Shown one piece after another: positions 9,422 to 18,441 of a stretch of 64,000 nucleotides of DNA. The notes under the pieces are model-generated. The model saw nothing but the letters and a program-made list of their open reading frames with translations. It was not told the DNA's origin and did no database searches. The translations under genes and the position numbers were made by a program. Origin of the DNA: Celerinatantimonas sp046054165 (GTDB lineage Bacteria; Pseudomonadota; Gammaproteobacteria; Enterobacterales; Celerinatantimonadaceae); contig NZ_JBFNXK010000011.1 in assembly GCF_046054165.1 (NCBI RefSeq), positions 62,001 to 126,000 of the forward strand, read 5' to 3'. Every line of letters begins with the position of its first letter. Position 1 is the first letter of the stretch.

Positions 9422-9744
9422 ACTCTCTTACACATTAGATTAGGTCGAAGATGAGTGATTGTCTAATGCAGGTTAAACCCAGTTTGCATTGATAACAAAT
9501 CCAACGAAACGAGGCTTACAACTGATTAAAAACCGCATTATTCTAGCACCAATAATTCATAGCCTGCTATGTTAAATGCCTTATATCCATAGTTTTTTTA
9601 AATAAATAGCGCTTATTTAACCATTCATTATCAAAAAAATACCGACTCAGGAATATCCTTACAAGTCTAGTATAATGACGAATGTCTGCTTCATACGATC
9701 TCTATTATTTTTAAAGCAGATACGTTCAAAATAAGACGAAAGGC
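9422..9744. other. Gene-free gap between nqrA and bolA (323 bp)
   Basis: No ORF of interest. It must carry the promoter of the minus-strand nqr operon. I see AT-rich stretches around 9580-9660 and a short imperfect inverted pair TCTGCTT/AAGCAGA about 30 bases apart near 9690-9720, but no convincing operator or terminator. Confidence 0.5.
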
Positions 9745-10047
9745 TTAACTCCCCCGGCAGTTCGGGGAATCAGGAATTTGCTGATGGGATACCCATTCCT
9801 GTGGCGTAAATGTGTGCAATGCCAATGCATGCACGGGGCCGGAAAGCAGATCGACTAAACAAGCATGGACTTGCTTATGCCGCAACAATAACCGCTTTCC
9901 TTCAAACTGTTCACTCACAACTGCAACTTTGAAGTGACTTTCGGAACCAGCCGGAACGTGATGCCGATAACTTTCATTTTCGATATGCAGATATGAAGGT
10001 GAAAAATCGCGTTCAAGACGTTGCTGAATTTCTGCCTCAATAGACAT
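9745..10047 (-). CDS. bolA: BolA-family protein
   Basis: 100-aa BolA-fold protein. BolA proteins partner with monothiol glutaredoxins in Fe-S/iron handling, and E. coli BolA also acts as a morphology and biofilm regulator. The core motifs SHFKVAVVSEQFEGK and LLRHKQVHACL match BolA itself better than the shorter IbaG/YrbA paralogue. A GAGGA ribosome site precedes the ATG. In many relatives bolA is next to tig or yajG/ampG; here yajG-like and ampG genes are close by on the other strand. Confidence 0.92.
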   Translation of the reverse strand: MSIEAEIQQRLERDFSPSYLHIENESYRHHVPAGSESHFKVAVVSEQFEGKRLLLRHKQVHACLVDLLSGPVHALALHTFTPQEWVSHQQIPDSPNCRGS

Positions 10048-10115
10048 GCTTTCCTCAAATGCTCCCGATTAGGTAAAATGATTATAAAGCGAAACCCTTA
10101 CAAATGTTAAGATTT

Positions 10116-10697
10116 TTAAAAAATTTGTCTAAATGTTAGATTTAATCGACATCCTACTATTTTTTTAGTTTTCGCTACGCTATGTTGATAGTAAGATTGA
10201 CATTCGCCACCCATCATCAACAAATCTCCCGCCCCTAACTCCAGCTCGATAATTTTCTGATGTCCGCTTTTGGCCCGGAGTAAAAAACGACGCGGCTGAC
10301 CCAGACTGAGCGACGCAATCATCGGTTTATCGCCCAATTCAGCTTCATCATCACTGTGCCATCCCATTGAATCGCTCCCATGGCGATAGAGATTAGCCAA
10401 GACACTGTTAAAATGATAACCACTTTGCAACCGTAGTTGTTGGCACCATCGTAGGATTGGCTCCGGCCAAGGCTGAGGCTCCCGGGTATTTCCGCTGTAG
10501 CGATAGCAACACGCTTCATCGGCAATCCAAGCCGATAATCGCGGTTCCAGTACATTTCGCCCGAAAAGTCTAATCGTATGCTGCTGCCACTGGATCTGCG
10601 AAATCAGATCGTCAAGATCACTCTCTACGGCCCAATGCGGGTAATATTGCAACCAACTATCATGATCTAAGGCGATATATTCAGGAACATTATTCAT
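10116..10697 (-). CDS. alkB: AlkB-like Fe(II)/2-oxoglutarate DNA dealkylase
   Basis: 193-aa 2OG-Fe(II) dioxygenase of the AlkB family, expected to remove methyl adducts (1-meA, 3-meC) from nucleic acid by oxidation. Seen: the iron triad as HSD (in GWHSDDE) and a distal His (YQHSVAK), the NxYxxGxD-type substrate/2OG block (NLYRHGSDSMGWH), and the C-terminal CRLNLTFRQ with the arginines that bind 2-oxoglutarate. Its size and motif spacing resemble the ALKBH2/3-like short bacterial subgroup rather than the ~216-aa E. coli AlkB. Divergent from rlmG. Confidence 0.9.
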   Translation of the reverse strand: MNNVPEYIALDHDSWLQYYPHWAVESDLDDLISQIQWQQHTIRLFGRNVLEPRLSAWIADEACCYRYSGNTREPQPWPEPILRWCQQLRLQSGYHFNSVLANLYRHGSDSMGWHSDDEAELGDKPMIASLSLGQPRRFLLRAKSGHQKIIELELGAGDLLMMGGECQSYYQHSVAKTKKIVGCRLNLTFRQIF

Positions 10698-10773
10698 TTA
10701 AATAAACCGAATAGTCGCTTTGTGAAAATGCATTCGATAGAATTTGCCCACTTTATTTTCCGGATATTTTGCC

Positions 10774-11907
10774 ATGGCTCAGTCAACCCAGACCCAATTT
10801 TCATCGACGCTGCAATTGGAACGAATGCCTCGACAACATCCTGCAGAACTGCGGGCATGGAGTGCTGCTGACGAACTGATAAGCCAATATACACTAGACA
10901 CCATTCCCCGCTCTCACACGCTGGCGATATTCAACGATGATTTTGGTGCGATTAGTTGCATCTTAAATGAATATTCTCAAAGATGGTATAGTGATTCATA
11001 TTTAGCCCATCAAGCATTAGCTCATAACCGGCGGCACAATCAGTTTCCATCACAAATGGCACAAGATTTAACCACACCGTTACAACCTGCCGATGCCTGG
11101 TTGATTAAGATCCCAAAATCACTGGCTCTTTTTGAATACCAATTATCCCAACTCAGTCTCATCGCCACACCCGAACAGCCCATTATTTTCGTCGCAATGG
11201 TTAAATTTCTTACAAAAGGTTTTTTCAATTTAATCGAGCATTATTTAGGCCCAGTGACAACTTCGCTGGCGCAAAAAAAGGCTCGTTTATTATTTAGTCA
11301 TGCGACTTTGGGCCCCAAACCAACATCTTACCCATTATCATGGAGTGCCAAACCGGATTATCCTTGGGAATTTCATGACCACGCTGGCGTTTTCTGTCTT
11401 GGAAAACTCGATATTGGCAGCCGCTTTTTAATCGAACATCTACCCGATAGTAATTATCAGAATATTGTTGATTTAGGCTGTGGTAATGGTTTGCTTACAT
11501 TAGCCGCTCTCCGCCGCTGGCCAAATGCCAATCTGACCGCCTGCGATGAATCCTTTATGGCCGTAGCCAGTACGATGGCCAACGTACAACACAACTACCC
11601 GGAACAATATTCGCATTTCACCGGCCGCGTTGATCACGCACTCTCCAATCACCCTAGCGCGAGTGCTGATTTAATCCTTTGTAATCCCCCTTTTCATCAG
11701 CAACAAACCATCTCGACCTATATTGCTCAAACAATGTTCAAAGATGCCTACCGTTGTCTCGGCGATCAAGGCGAGTTATGCGTCATTGCCAATCGCCATT
11801 TACCCTATGCCGGATTACTTAAAACTATTTTCAAAGGCGTAAAGGTACTCGCTTCCAACTCTAAATTTGTTATCCTGATGGCGAAAAAATATCATTCCAG
11901 AGGTTAA
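10774..11907 (+). CDS. rlmG: 23S rRNA (guanine-1835-N2) methyltransferase RlmG
   Basis: SAM-dependent methyltransferase for G1835 of 23S rRNA. An upstream TTG at 10744 extends the frame, but the ATG at 10774 gives 377 aa (E. coli has 378) and the expected N-terminus (LQLERMP, LRAWSAADE). It has duplicated methyltransferase-like domains. The C-terminal one has the SAM motif VDLGCGNGLL and the catalytic NPPF (ILCNPPFHQ). The yajG-like lipoprotein gene begins 2 bases after the stop, so the two are probably one transcript. Confidence 0.94.
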   Translation: MAQSTQTQFSSTLQLERMPRQHPAELRAWSAADELISQYTLDTIPRSHTLAIFNDDFGAISCILNEYSQRWYSDSYLAHQALAHNRRHNQFPSQMAQDLTTPLQPADAWLIKIPKSLALFEYQLSQLSLIATPEQPIIFVAMVKFLTKGFFNLIEHYLGPVTTSLAQKKARLLFSHATLGPKPTSYPLSWSAKPDYPWEFHDHAGVFCLGKLDIGSRFLIEHLPDSNYQNIVDLGCGNGLLTLAALRRWPNANLTACDESFMAVASTMANVQHNYPEQYSHFTGRVDHALSNHPSASADLILCNPPFHQQQTISTYIAQTMFKDAYRCLGDQGELCVIANRHLPYAGLLKTIFKGVKVLASNSKFVILMAKKYHSRG

Positions 11908-11909
11908 TT

Positions 11910-12497
11910 ATGCACGCCTGGTTCCAAGCGTTTAAACGGTTATCAATAATTACGGGGCTGTTATTGTTGGCTGCATGTAGCAGCACACATGCGCCCAAAC
12001 AAGTCTACCTTGACCCACAGCCGGTTTCTTCAGGCAATCTGCAACCGGCATCCGGGATAACTGTCAAATTAGTCGTCAATGACCTTCGTAAACAACATTT
12101 TTTGATCGCTATTCATAAAGATGGTGAAGAAAAACTAGATTTAATCGCAAGTGCCAATAATGTACGTCAGTCCATTGAAAAAGCGATTCGTCAGAGCCTC
12201 GAAGCACGAAATATCACTGTGACGGACAGTGCTCATGATACCCTAACCGTTGAAATCATCGATTTGAGCTGTAACGCGCAGCAACATATGGCCGATTATA
12301 GTGCTATCACGCAGGTCACCCTCAAAGCGACCTTCAAAACCGATCGCCGGACGATTGTCCGTCAATATACGGCAAGCCGCCGTAATACCGGAAGTTTTTC
12401 CGTGGATGTCAGCCAGCAACAAAACCAGTTAAACCAAACCCTCAATGCGGTATTAACTGGTTTACTTACCGATAATCGACTGCTAAGTAAGGATTAA
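11910..12497 (+). CDS. YajG-family lipoprotein
   Basis: 195-aa putative lipoprotein. The signal peptide ends in LLLLAACSS with the lipidated Cys at ~23, and the Ser at +2 predicts outer-membrane sorting. The rest matches the YajG pattern (PASGITVKLVVNDLR, IRQSLEARNITV, LTVEIIDLSC). Biochemical function is unknown in the family. In E. coli yajG is directly upstream of ampG. Here a cyclophilin gene sits between them, which keeps this envelope cluster together. Confidence 0.85.
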   Translation: MHAWFQAFKRLSIITGLLLLAACSSTHAPKQVYLDPQPVSSGNLQPASGITVKLVVNDLRKQHFLIAIHKDGEEKLDLIASANNVRQSIEKAIRQSLEARNITVTDSAHDTLTVEIIDLSCNAQQHMADYSAITQVTLKATFKTDRRTIVRQYTASRRNTGSFSVDVSQQQNQLNQTLNAVLTGLLTDNRLLSKD

Positions 12498-12501
12498 TTT
12501 A

Positions 12502-13062
12502 ATGAAACGATGGTTATTGTTATTTTCTCTGATTTGGCTTCAGTTCCCGGCACTGGCGACCACCGTACGATTCGAAACCAATCTGGGCCATTTTGACCTT
12601 ACCCTAGATACGGATAAGGCCCCGAAAACCTGCGAGAATTTTCTCCGATATGTGAAAGATGGCAGCTATCAGGGCAGTATTTTTCATCGAGTTATTCAAA
12701 ATTTTGTGATTCAGGGAGGGGGCTTTTTAGCCAATGGAGAACGCTTACCCAACTACCCATCCGTCGTTAATGAATCAAACAACGGTTTATCCAATGTCAC
12801 CGGAACCATCGCCATGGCCCGAACCAGCGATCCTGATTCAGCAACCCGACAGTTCTACATTAACGTCCATGACAATCCATTTTTAGATGGTTCTTCCCAA
12901 AAACCCGGATATACAGTTTTTGGGAAAGTCACCCAAGGCATGGATACCATTGAAAAAATTGCAACCCAGCCCACCGGCAATGATAATAATTTAGGGATGC
13001 CCGATGTGCCACAAACTCAGATTGTCATCCAAAAAGTAATGCTCGTTGCCGATCCGCAATGA
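12502..13062 (+). CDS. ppiA: Periplasmic cyclophilin-type peptidyl-prolyl isomerase
   Basis: 186-aa cyclophilin with a cleavable signal peptide (hydrophobic residues 4-18, ending PALA before TTVRF), so it should act in the periplasm on proline peptide bonds of folding proteins. Cyclophilin core motifs are visible: GSIFHRVIQNFVIQGGGF, TIAMARTSDPDSATRQFYIN and PGYTVFGKVTQGMDTIEKI. The symbol rests on length and export signal; a name based on PpiB would fit a cytoplasmic enzyme. Its stop overlaps the ampG start. Confidence 0.9.
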   Translation: MKRWLLLFSLIWLQFPALATTVRFETNLGHFDLTLDTDKAPKTCENFLRYVKDGSYQGSIFHRVIQNFVIQGGGFLANGERLPNYPSVVNESNNGLSNVTGTIAMARTSDPDSATRQFYINVHDNPFLDGSSQKPGYTVFGKVTQGMDTIEKIATQPTGNDNNLGMPDVPQTQIVIQKVMLVADPQ

Positions 13063-14435
13063 AATTAACCCGAATACCCGATGCATGTCATGGCTGGGTA
13101 ACCAGCCTTAAAATCTATGGACAAAAGCCTGTTTTACTAATGCTGAGTCTGGGATTCTCATCCGGGCTCCCACTATTACTAGTCTTTTCAACTCTTTCAT
13201 TTTGGCTTCGGGAAGCCGGAGTCAGTCGCACCGAAATCGGTTATATGAGTTGGATTGCTCTGGCTTATGGCGTGAAGTGGATCTGGTCACCATTGGTCGA
13301 TCATCTGTCATTTCCCATTTTAAGCCAGCATCTGGGACGACGGCGCAGTTGGATGCTCATGGCTCAACTTGCCATTATCACCGGATTAGTGGGCATGGCG
13401 TTTAGCGATCCCGCGCTCTCGGTCAGTCAACTGGTTGCTTTTGCACTGTTGGTTTCATTCAGCTCGGCCACACAGGACATGACCATTGATGCGTTTCGTA
13501 TTGAGTCAGCCCCCGAGCATTTACAAGCGGCCATGGCTGCCGCTTTCATGACCGGATACCGTATCGCCATGATTGTCTCCGGAGCCGGCGTTTTATGGCT
13601 AGCAGCCGCTTTTAGTCATAGCCATAGTGATTATCAACCCCACGCCTGGCAAGCGGCCTATTTATGTATGGCCATTCTCATGGGGATTGGTTTGATCAGC
13701 GCCTTGTTCGCTAAGGAACCGCAATTACCCGCCCGAGAGGCAGCCCCTTTTCATATACTCCGACGCTACCGTCGTCAGGGGTATTCACGCTTTAAAAGCA
13801 AATTATTCGCTTGGCTCTTCCATACCATCGTCAGCCCATTTGCCGATTTTTGGAACCGTTTCCGATGGCATGCCGTGCTGATTCTGTTACTAATTAGCTG
13901 TTATCGGATAGCGGATGTGGTGATGGGAGTTATGGCTAATGCATTTTATGTTGATATGGGATTTAGTAAAGCCGATGTCGCCAGTATTTCTAAAGTGTTT
14001 GGCGTGATCATGACTCTGGTTGGCGCTGGCTTCGGAGGTATTTTAGTCAATCGCTTCGGAACTGGGAAAATTCTGTTCTGCGGGGCATTACTGACCGCCT
14101 CGACTAACTTGCTCTTTAGTTATATGGCCACCCAGCCCCCATCGTTGGCATTATTAACCTGTGTCATCAGTGCTGACAACTTAAGCGCCGGGATTGCAAC
14201 AGCCGCCTTTATTACCTATTTAAGTTCTTTAACTAATATCGCTTTTTCCGCCACTCAATATGCCCTTTTAAGTTCCATCATGCTATTGCTTCCGAAATTT
14301 CTGGCTGGTTTTTCTGGCGTATTAGTTGACCATATTGGCTATAATCACTTCTTCATGGTAACGGCACTAATGGGCCTGCCATCGTTACTTTTAATCGCTG
14401 TATTAATGCAATTGAAACCGTTTTCAAAAAAATAG
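13059..14435 (+). CDS. ampG: Muropeptide permease AmpG
   Basis: 458-aa MFS transporter that imports anhydro-muropeptides (GlcNAc-anhydroMurNAc peptides) from the periplasm for cell-wall recycling. In species with inducible AmpC it feeds the beta-lactamase signal. About 12-14 hydrophobic segments. Typical AmpG text: LGFSSGLPLLLVFSTLSFWLR at the N-terminus, YGVKWIWSPLVD, and SATQDMTIDAFRIE. It starts with an ATGA overlap with the cyclophilin gene. Somewhat shorter than E. coli AmpG (491 aa), with no missing core block seen. Confidence 0.93.
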   Translation: MKLTRIPDACHGWVTSLKIYGQKPVLLMLSLGFSSGLPLLLVFSTLSFWLREAGVSRTEIGYMSWIALAYGVKWIWSPLVDHLSFPILSQHLGRRRSWMLMAQLAIITGLVGMAFSDPALSVSQLVAFALLVSFSSATQDMTIDAFRIESAPEHLQAAMAAAFMTGYRIAMIVSGAGVLWLAAAFSHSHSDYQPHAWQAAYLCMAILMGIGLISALFAKEPQLPAREAAPFHILRRYRRQGYSRFKSKLFAWLFHTIVSPFADFWNRFRWHAVLILLLISCYRIADVVMGVMANAFYVDMGFSKADVASISKVFGVIMTLVGAGFGGILVNRFGTGKILFCGALLTASTNLLFSYMATQPPSLALLTCVISADNLSAGIATAAFITYLSSLTNIAFSATQYALLSSIMLLLPKFLAGFSGVLVDHIGYNHFFMVTALMGLPSLLLIAVLMQLKPFSKK

Positions 14436-14571
14436 TTTCCATCGATAAGCGACTCGCCTAACAGTTTAAAATAGCTAACTTATTTACCCTGAGATATAAC
14501 CATTTCATCCATAGATTAATGAATGAATCTATTTAGATAATAGTTTTCAACTTCATATAGAGACCCTAGTT

Positions 14572-15132
14572 ATGCGAGCTTATGATGCGATGTGTAACGG
14601 CGAACGTTACTGTATTAATGATCCTGAATTAGTTGAAATGCGTTTTAAAACTCGAGAGCTGATCGATCAAATGAATCAGCTAGGACCTCGAGAAGGAGAA
14701 CGGCAATACCAACTATTACAACAATTATGTGGCTCTATCGGTGATGATATTCACATTGAAAAGCCATTACATATTGATTACGGCAGTAATATTCATCTCG
14801 GTAACCACGTATTCATTAATTTCAACTGGGTCGTTCTCGATTGCTGCACAGTCAATATTGGGGATCATGTTTTTATCGGTCCTAATGTATCGCTTTATAC
14901 TGCCCACCATCCCCTTGATGCCGAAACCCGAGATCAACATATCGGATTTGCAGAACCCATTACTATTGGCAATCATGTCTGGATTGGAGGTAATACGACC
15001 ATTCTCCCGGGAGTCACTATTGGGGACGGTGCCGTCATTGGTGCCGGAAGTCTGGTCACCCGAGATATTAAACCGGGGATGCTGGCGGTCGGACAACCTT
15101 GTCGCGAGATCCGAAAAGCCGAAGCACGCTAA
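14572..15132 (+). CDS. maa: Maltose/galactoside O-acetyltransferase (Maa/LacA family)
   Basis: 186-aa left-handed beta-helix acetyltransferase that transfers acetyl from acetyl-CoA to sugars. It has the Mac N-terminal domain (YDAMCNGERYCINDPELVEMR), hexapeptide repeats through the centre (IHLGNHVFINFNWVVLD, IGDHVFIGPNVSLYTAHH with the catalytic His, IGNHVWIGGNTTILPGVTIG), and the usual C-terminal PCREIRK. Maa, LacA and NodL cannot be separated by sequence reading alone. Single gene followed by a strong terminator. Confidence 0.9.
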   Translation: MRAYDAMCNGERYCINDPELVEMRFKTRELIDQMNQLGPREGERQYQLLQQLCGSIGDDIHIEKPLHIDYGSNIHLGNHVFINFNWVVLDCCTVNIGDHVFIGPNVSLYTAHHPLDAETRDQHIGFAEPITIGNHVWIGGNTTILPGVTIGDGAVIGAGSLVTRDIKPGMLAVGQPCREIRKAEAR

Positions 15133-15154
15133 CTGACCATCCACTGAACCTCTC

Positions 15155-15202
15155 ATTAAGTGTGATTCAAACCATACCTATCACACTTAATTTCTTTTTT
15201 TT
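15155..15202 (+). terminator. Rho-independent terminator after maa
   Basis: 12-base perfect arms ATTAAGTGTGAT (15155-15166) and ATCACACTTAAT (15180-15191) with a 13-base loop, followed by a T-rich tract (TTTCTTTTTTTT). It lies 23 bases after the maa stop. Confidence 0.9.
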
Positions 15203-15344
15203 GAAAAATCCATCAATCGCAACATACGTGATTTATAGCACTTATTCGGGCCTTAACTTTGACTTTTCATATAAACTAATCATGATGCGTTTGGCCTCTC
15301 TCAGGACAAACAATATTGATTTCAGCCAGACAAGGAGCATGATC

Positions 15345-16226
15345 ATGACCCGTTGGGGAATTCTGGGCCGTGGGGCACTAGGAAGCGTTTTTGCTGCCAA
15401 ACTGGCTTTTGCCGGTGAAGATGTACACTGGGTCATGTCCGAATCTCGGGCTAACCGTCTCAGTGCAGATCCGTTCTGCTATACCCATGCACAATCATCA
15501 GAGTCGCATGCCATTCAATTACCAGTACACACCCATACTCAACAAACAGACCTGCTCATTATTGCCGTTAAAGCCTATCAGGTCGAATCAGCACTGCAAT
15601 CGATTACATTAGCACCGCAAACTCAGCTTCTGACCCTACAAAATGGGATGGGCAGCCAGGATTTTATTCGCAAACACTACCCACAAAATACACTCTGGGC
15701 TGGAGTCACAACCCATGCAGCGAAACGAACTTCACAAGGCGTCTGTCACACCGGAGACGGCATCACACAAGTGGGACTTTATCATCGAGCACCCTCGCCC
15801 AGCGCACCAGACTGGATAACAGAACTGGAACAAGCCATGACAAACACACAATATCAGCTTGATATTATCCCTTTTTTGTGGCGTAAATTATTAATCAACA
15901 GCGTCATCAATCCCCTGACAGCTCTCGAACAATGCAGTAATGGAACCTTACTGGAACCCAGTTACCAACCGTTAATCCGAGAACTCACAGAAGAGCTGAC
16001 TCTGGTTGCCAATGCTTGTGGACAAAATTTTCATGCAGCAGAGATCCTTGCCATCATTCGGGATGTCTGCCAAACAACCGCAGCCAATCATTCATCAATG
16101 GCTGAAGATGTTCGCAATCATAGACGAACAGAAATAGAATTCATCAATGGTTATATTAAACGGCAAGCCAGGCAGCAAGGAATTGAAACGCCTATCAACG
16201 ATTATCTGTATCAACAAATAAGTTAA
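15345..16226 (+). CDS. panE: 2-dehydropantoate 2-reductase
   Basis: NADPH-dependent ketopantoate reductase of pantothenate/CoA synthesis, 293 aa. The frame is open much further upstream, but the AAGGAG at 15332-15337 sits 7 bases before the ATG at 15345 and only 1 base before the alternative ATG at 15339, so 15345 is the start. Rossmann motif GILGRGALGSVFAAKL at the N-terminus; LQNGMGS; and the C-terminal domain with LWRKLLINSVINPLTALEQC and NHSSMAEDV. yajL follows after 11 bases. Confidence 0.93.
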   Translation: MTRWGILGRGALGSVFAAKLAFAGEDVHWVMSESRANRLSADPFCYTHAQSSESHAIQLPVHTHTQQTDLLIIAVKAYQVESALQSITLAPQTQLLTLQNGMGSQDFIRKHYPQNTLWAGVTTHAAKRTSQGVCHTGDGITQVGLYHRAPSPSAPDWITELEQAMTNTQYQLDIIPFLWRKLLINSVINPLTALEQCSNGTLLEPSYQPLIRELTEELTLVANACGQNFHAAEILAIIRDVCQTTAANHSSMAEDVRNHRRTEIEFINGYIKRQARQQGIETPINDYLYQQIS

Positions 16227-16237
16227 GGAGTATGGCT

Positions 16238-16798
16238 ATGGTCGATGTAATGGTTGCCGTTGCCCCAGGCTGTGAAGAAATAGAAACCGTTGGCATTGTC
16301 GATACTCTGCGTCGAGCGCAGTTTGACGTAGATCTAGTGAGTGTTGGTGATGAACTCACCGTTGAATGTTCACGCCGGATCCGACTCACGGCCGACAAAT
16401 TACTCGACGAAGTGAAGCCGGGAGATTACCAACTTTTGGTCTTACCCGGTGGAGCTCCTGGATGCGAATATATGAAAAACCACCCGCAGTTTATTCAATT
16501 TATTCGCGATTTTTATCATGCTCCTAATTATCTCGCGGCTATCTGTGCTGCTCCGGCAGCGGTATTACAGACACATCATATTGCTCCCGGAGCAATCAAG
16601 ACTTGCCATCCCGATTACTTTAAAGACTTACCATCGGATAAACGCAGTGAACAGCGAGTCGTGATCGATGCCGAAGCCAGACTCATTACCAGCCGAGGGC
16701 CGGGAACCGCAATTGAGTTTGCCTTGGCCATCATCAAAGAGTTAGCTGGTTCGACCTTGGCGGAGCAAGTTGCAAAACCGATGCTAAATCAGGCATAA
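16238..16798 (+). CDS. yajL: DJ-1-family protein YajL
   Basis: 186-aa DJ-1/PfpI protein, close to E. coli YajL, which has been described as a thiol-related chaperone and protein deglycase (the deglycase activity is debated). The nucleophile-elbow Cys sits in AAICAAPAAVL and the conserved Glu in VAPGCEEIE. Two in-frame ATGs compete (16232 and 16238); AAGGAG at 16225-16230 is 7 bases from the second and 1 from the first, so I chose 16238. Linked to panE upstream; downstream it shares a bidirectional terminator with thiI. Confidence 0.92.
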   Translation: MVDVMVAVAPGCEEIETVGIVDTLRRAQFDVDLVSVGDELTVECSRRIRLTADKLLDEVKPGDYQLLVLPGGAPGCEYMKNHPQFIQFIRDFYHAPNYLAAICAAPAAVLQTHHIAPGAIKTCHPDYFKDLPSDKRSEQRVVIDAEARLITSRGPGTAIEFALAIIKELAGSTLAEQVAKPMLNQA

Positions 16799-16840
16799 CA
16801 AACCCTAGGACTAGGGTGACTCTTTCAATAGATAATTCAC

Positions 16841-16869
16841 AAAAAAACGCGCTTTTCAAAGCGCGTTTT
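16841..16869. terminator. Bidirectional terminator between yajL and thiI
   Basis: Perfect 12-base arms AAAACGCGCTTT (16844-16855) and AAAGCGCGTTTT (16858-16869) with a 2-base centre. On the minus strand it ends in seven T residues, serving thiI; on the plus strand it ends in TTTTATC, serving yajL. Confidence 0.9.
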
Positions 16870-16896
16870 ATCAGAGCAACCGTCAAACGATAAACA

Positions 16897-18348
16897 CTAA
16901 CGATTTGAATAAACGCTCACGTTCAAATGACCTTGCTCTTTTAAGTACAACGCCTGCAATTTACTCATCACACCCCGTTCACAATAAAGCAAATAGTGCT
17001 TACTGGTATCGAGTTCTGCAAAGCGGGTTGATAATTTAAAAAACGGAATATGTAAAATCTCAACGCCATCCAGCGTTAGCGGTTTCGCTTCATGTTCTTC
17101 ATCACTGCGAATATCAACCACAATCTGTTCAGCCTGAACATCTCGCACCGTTGCAACTTCGACAACTTCCCGATCACTGTCCCGACCAATATCCCGAATA
17201 TCCATCACCCGAGCAGCCGCCACTACTTTTTCCAGCACATCCGCATCAAAGTTTGCTTCTTCAGCTAATAGTTTGGCTTCAACTGCTTTAACCGTCGGTT
17301 TTCGTGAAATCACACCGCAATATTCAGGCATAGTCTCAGCCATATCTGCGGTTCCAATATGTCGGGCACAATCAATAATATCCTGCTTATCCTTAGCAAT
17401 TAGTGGCCGTAAAATCAGGGTATCTGTTACTTTATCGATCATCGATAGATTCGTCAGTGTCTGACTAGATACCTGTCCCACCGCTTCACCCGTCACTAAG
17501 GCCGGAATATTAAACTCTTCAGCCACCCGAGATGCCGCTCGCATCATCATTCGTTTAAGCACCACGCCCATTAGAGAATTTTCGACTTTAGTCAAAATTT
17601 CACCAACAACCGGCTCAAAATCAATCGTAATAAATTTAACTCGATGCGATGAACCAAAACGCCGCCATAGATAGTGGGCCATTTGTTTCACCCCGATCTC
17701 ATGAGCCGCACCGCCTAAATTAAAAAAGCAATAGTGCACACGTGACCCGCGGCGAATGAGTTCATAACTCGCCACACCTGAATCAAACCCACCAGAAATC
17801 AGTGACAGCACACTTTCCTGTGTTGCAATTGGGAATCCACCCAACCCTTTATGTTGATGCTCAACGATATACAGTGTCTGATTTTCAATTTCCAAGCGTA
17901 CAGTGACATCCGGATTTTTCAGTCGAACCCCAGCTGCATCCGTATATTGGTTCAGCCCACCCCCAATATAACGTTCGGCTTCAACCGACGTAAAATCATG
18001 TTGACCAACACGACGCACACGCACACAAAAGGTTTTACCGGCTAATTTATCTTTCCAGATGGCATGAGTCAGCTCATAGGCATGATGGAGATCCGTAAAC
18101 TCATAGCTGGATACTTCTAAAAAATGTTGGATCCCCGGCGTACTAGCCAGTGCCTCAACAATCGCATCACGTTTTGTAACATCCTGAGTTCGAACCACCA
18201 GATGATCCCAGTCTCGAGCGACCCGGACACTGTCATCAATATTTTGCAGGACATTACGAATATTACCCTGCAACATTTTGCTAAACCGCTGCCGAACAGA
18301 GCGGCTTTTAATCATAATTTCCGGGAATAATTTGACAATAAACTTCAT
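16897..18348 (-). CDS. thiI: tRNA sulfurtransferase / thiamine thiazole sulfur carrier enzyme ThiI
   Basis: 483 aa, with THUMP (N-terminal), PP-loop ATPase and C-terminal rhodanese domains. It makes 4-thiouridine at tRNA position 8 and activates ThiS for thiazole synthesis. Seen: PP-loop SGGFDSGVASY near residue 187, the C-x-G-V region EYCGVISRKPT, and the rhodanese active-site loop YCERGVMS at ~457, so this is the full enteric type with rhodanese. thiL (thiamine phosphate kinase) is elsewhere in the window. In Vibrio-type genomes pomAB is also next to thiI. Confidence 0.96.
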   Translation of the reverse strand: MKFIVKLFPEIMIKSRSVRQRFSKMLQGNIRNVLQNIDDSVRVARDWDHLVVRTQDVTKRDAIVEALASTPGIQHFLEVSSYEFTDLHHAYELTHAIWKDKLAGKTFCVRVRRVGQHDFTSVEAERYIGGGLNQYTDAAGVRLKNPDVTVRLEIENQTLYIVEHQHKGLGGFPIATQESVLSLISGGFDSGVASYELIRRGSRVHYCFFNLGGAAHEIGVKQMAHYLWRRFGSSHRVKFITIDFEPVVGEILTKVENSLMGVVLKRMMMRAASRVAEEFNIPALVTGEAVGQVSSQTLTNLSMIDKVTDTLILRPLIAKDKQDIIDCARHIGTADMAETMPEYCGVISRKPTVKAVEAKLLAEEANFDADVLEKVVAAARVMDIRDIGRDSDREVVEVATVRDVQAEQIVVDIRSDEEHEAKPLTLDGVEILHIPFFKLSTRFAELDTSKHYLLYCERGVMSKLQALYLKEQGHLNVSVYSNR

Positions 18349-18392
18349 GATGAGATTTCGAGGTTAAAAATTCGGCGCACATTATACACCCG

Positions 18393-18439
18393 AATCAGCA
18401 GAATATGTAACCGGGTTTTATTCACAAATTCTGCTGATT
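18393..18439. other. Long-arm inverted repeat between pomB and thiI
   Basis: 12-base perfect arms AATCAGCAGAAT (18393-18404) and ATTCTGCTGATT (18428-18439) with a 23-base spacer, just 2 bases beyond the pomB stop. There is no T tract on either strand. It could be an mRNA-stabilising or weak termination hairpin for pomAB. Confidence 0.45.
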
Positions 18440-18441
18440 AT

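Noticed and set aside
9685..9722. TCTGCTT/AAGCAGA pair upstream of nqrA as an operator
   Set aside because: Only 7-base arms with a long spacer; compatible with chance.
14729..15156. ORFs of 135 aa (plus) and 129 aa (minus) over maa
   Set aside because: Shadows of the maa hexapeptide-repeat gene in other frames; no protein-like features.
18349..18441. TPP riboswitch before thiI, or before thiL
   Set aside because: No CUGAGA-type THI-box sequence in either upstream region; only a plain inverted repeat next to pomB.
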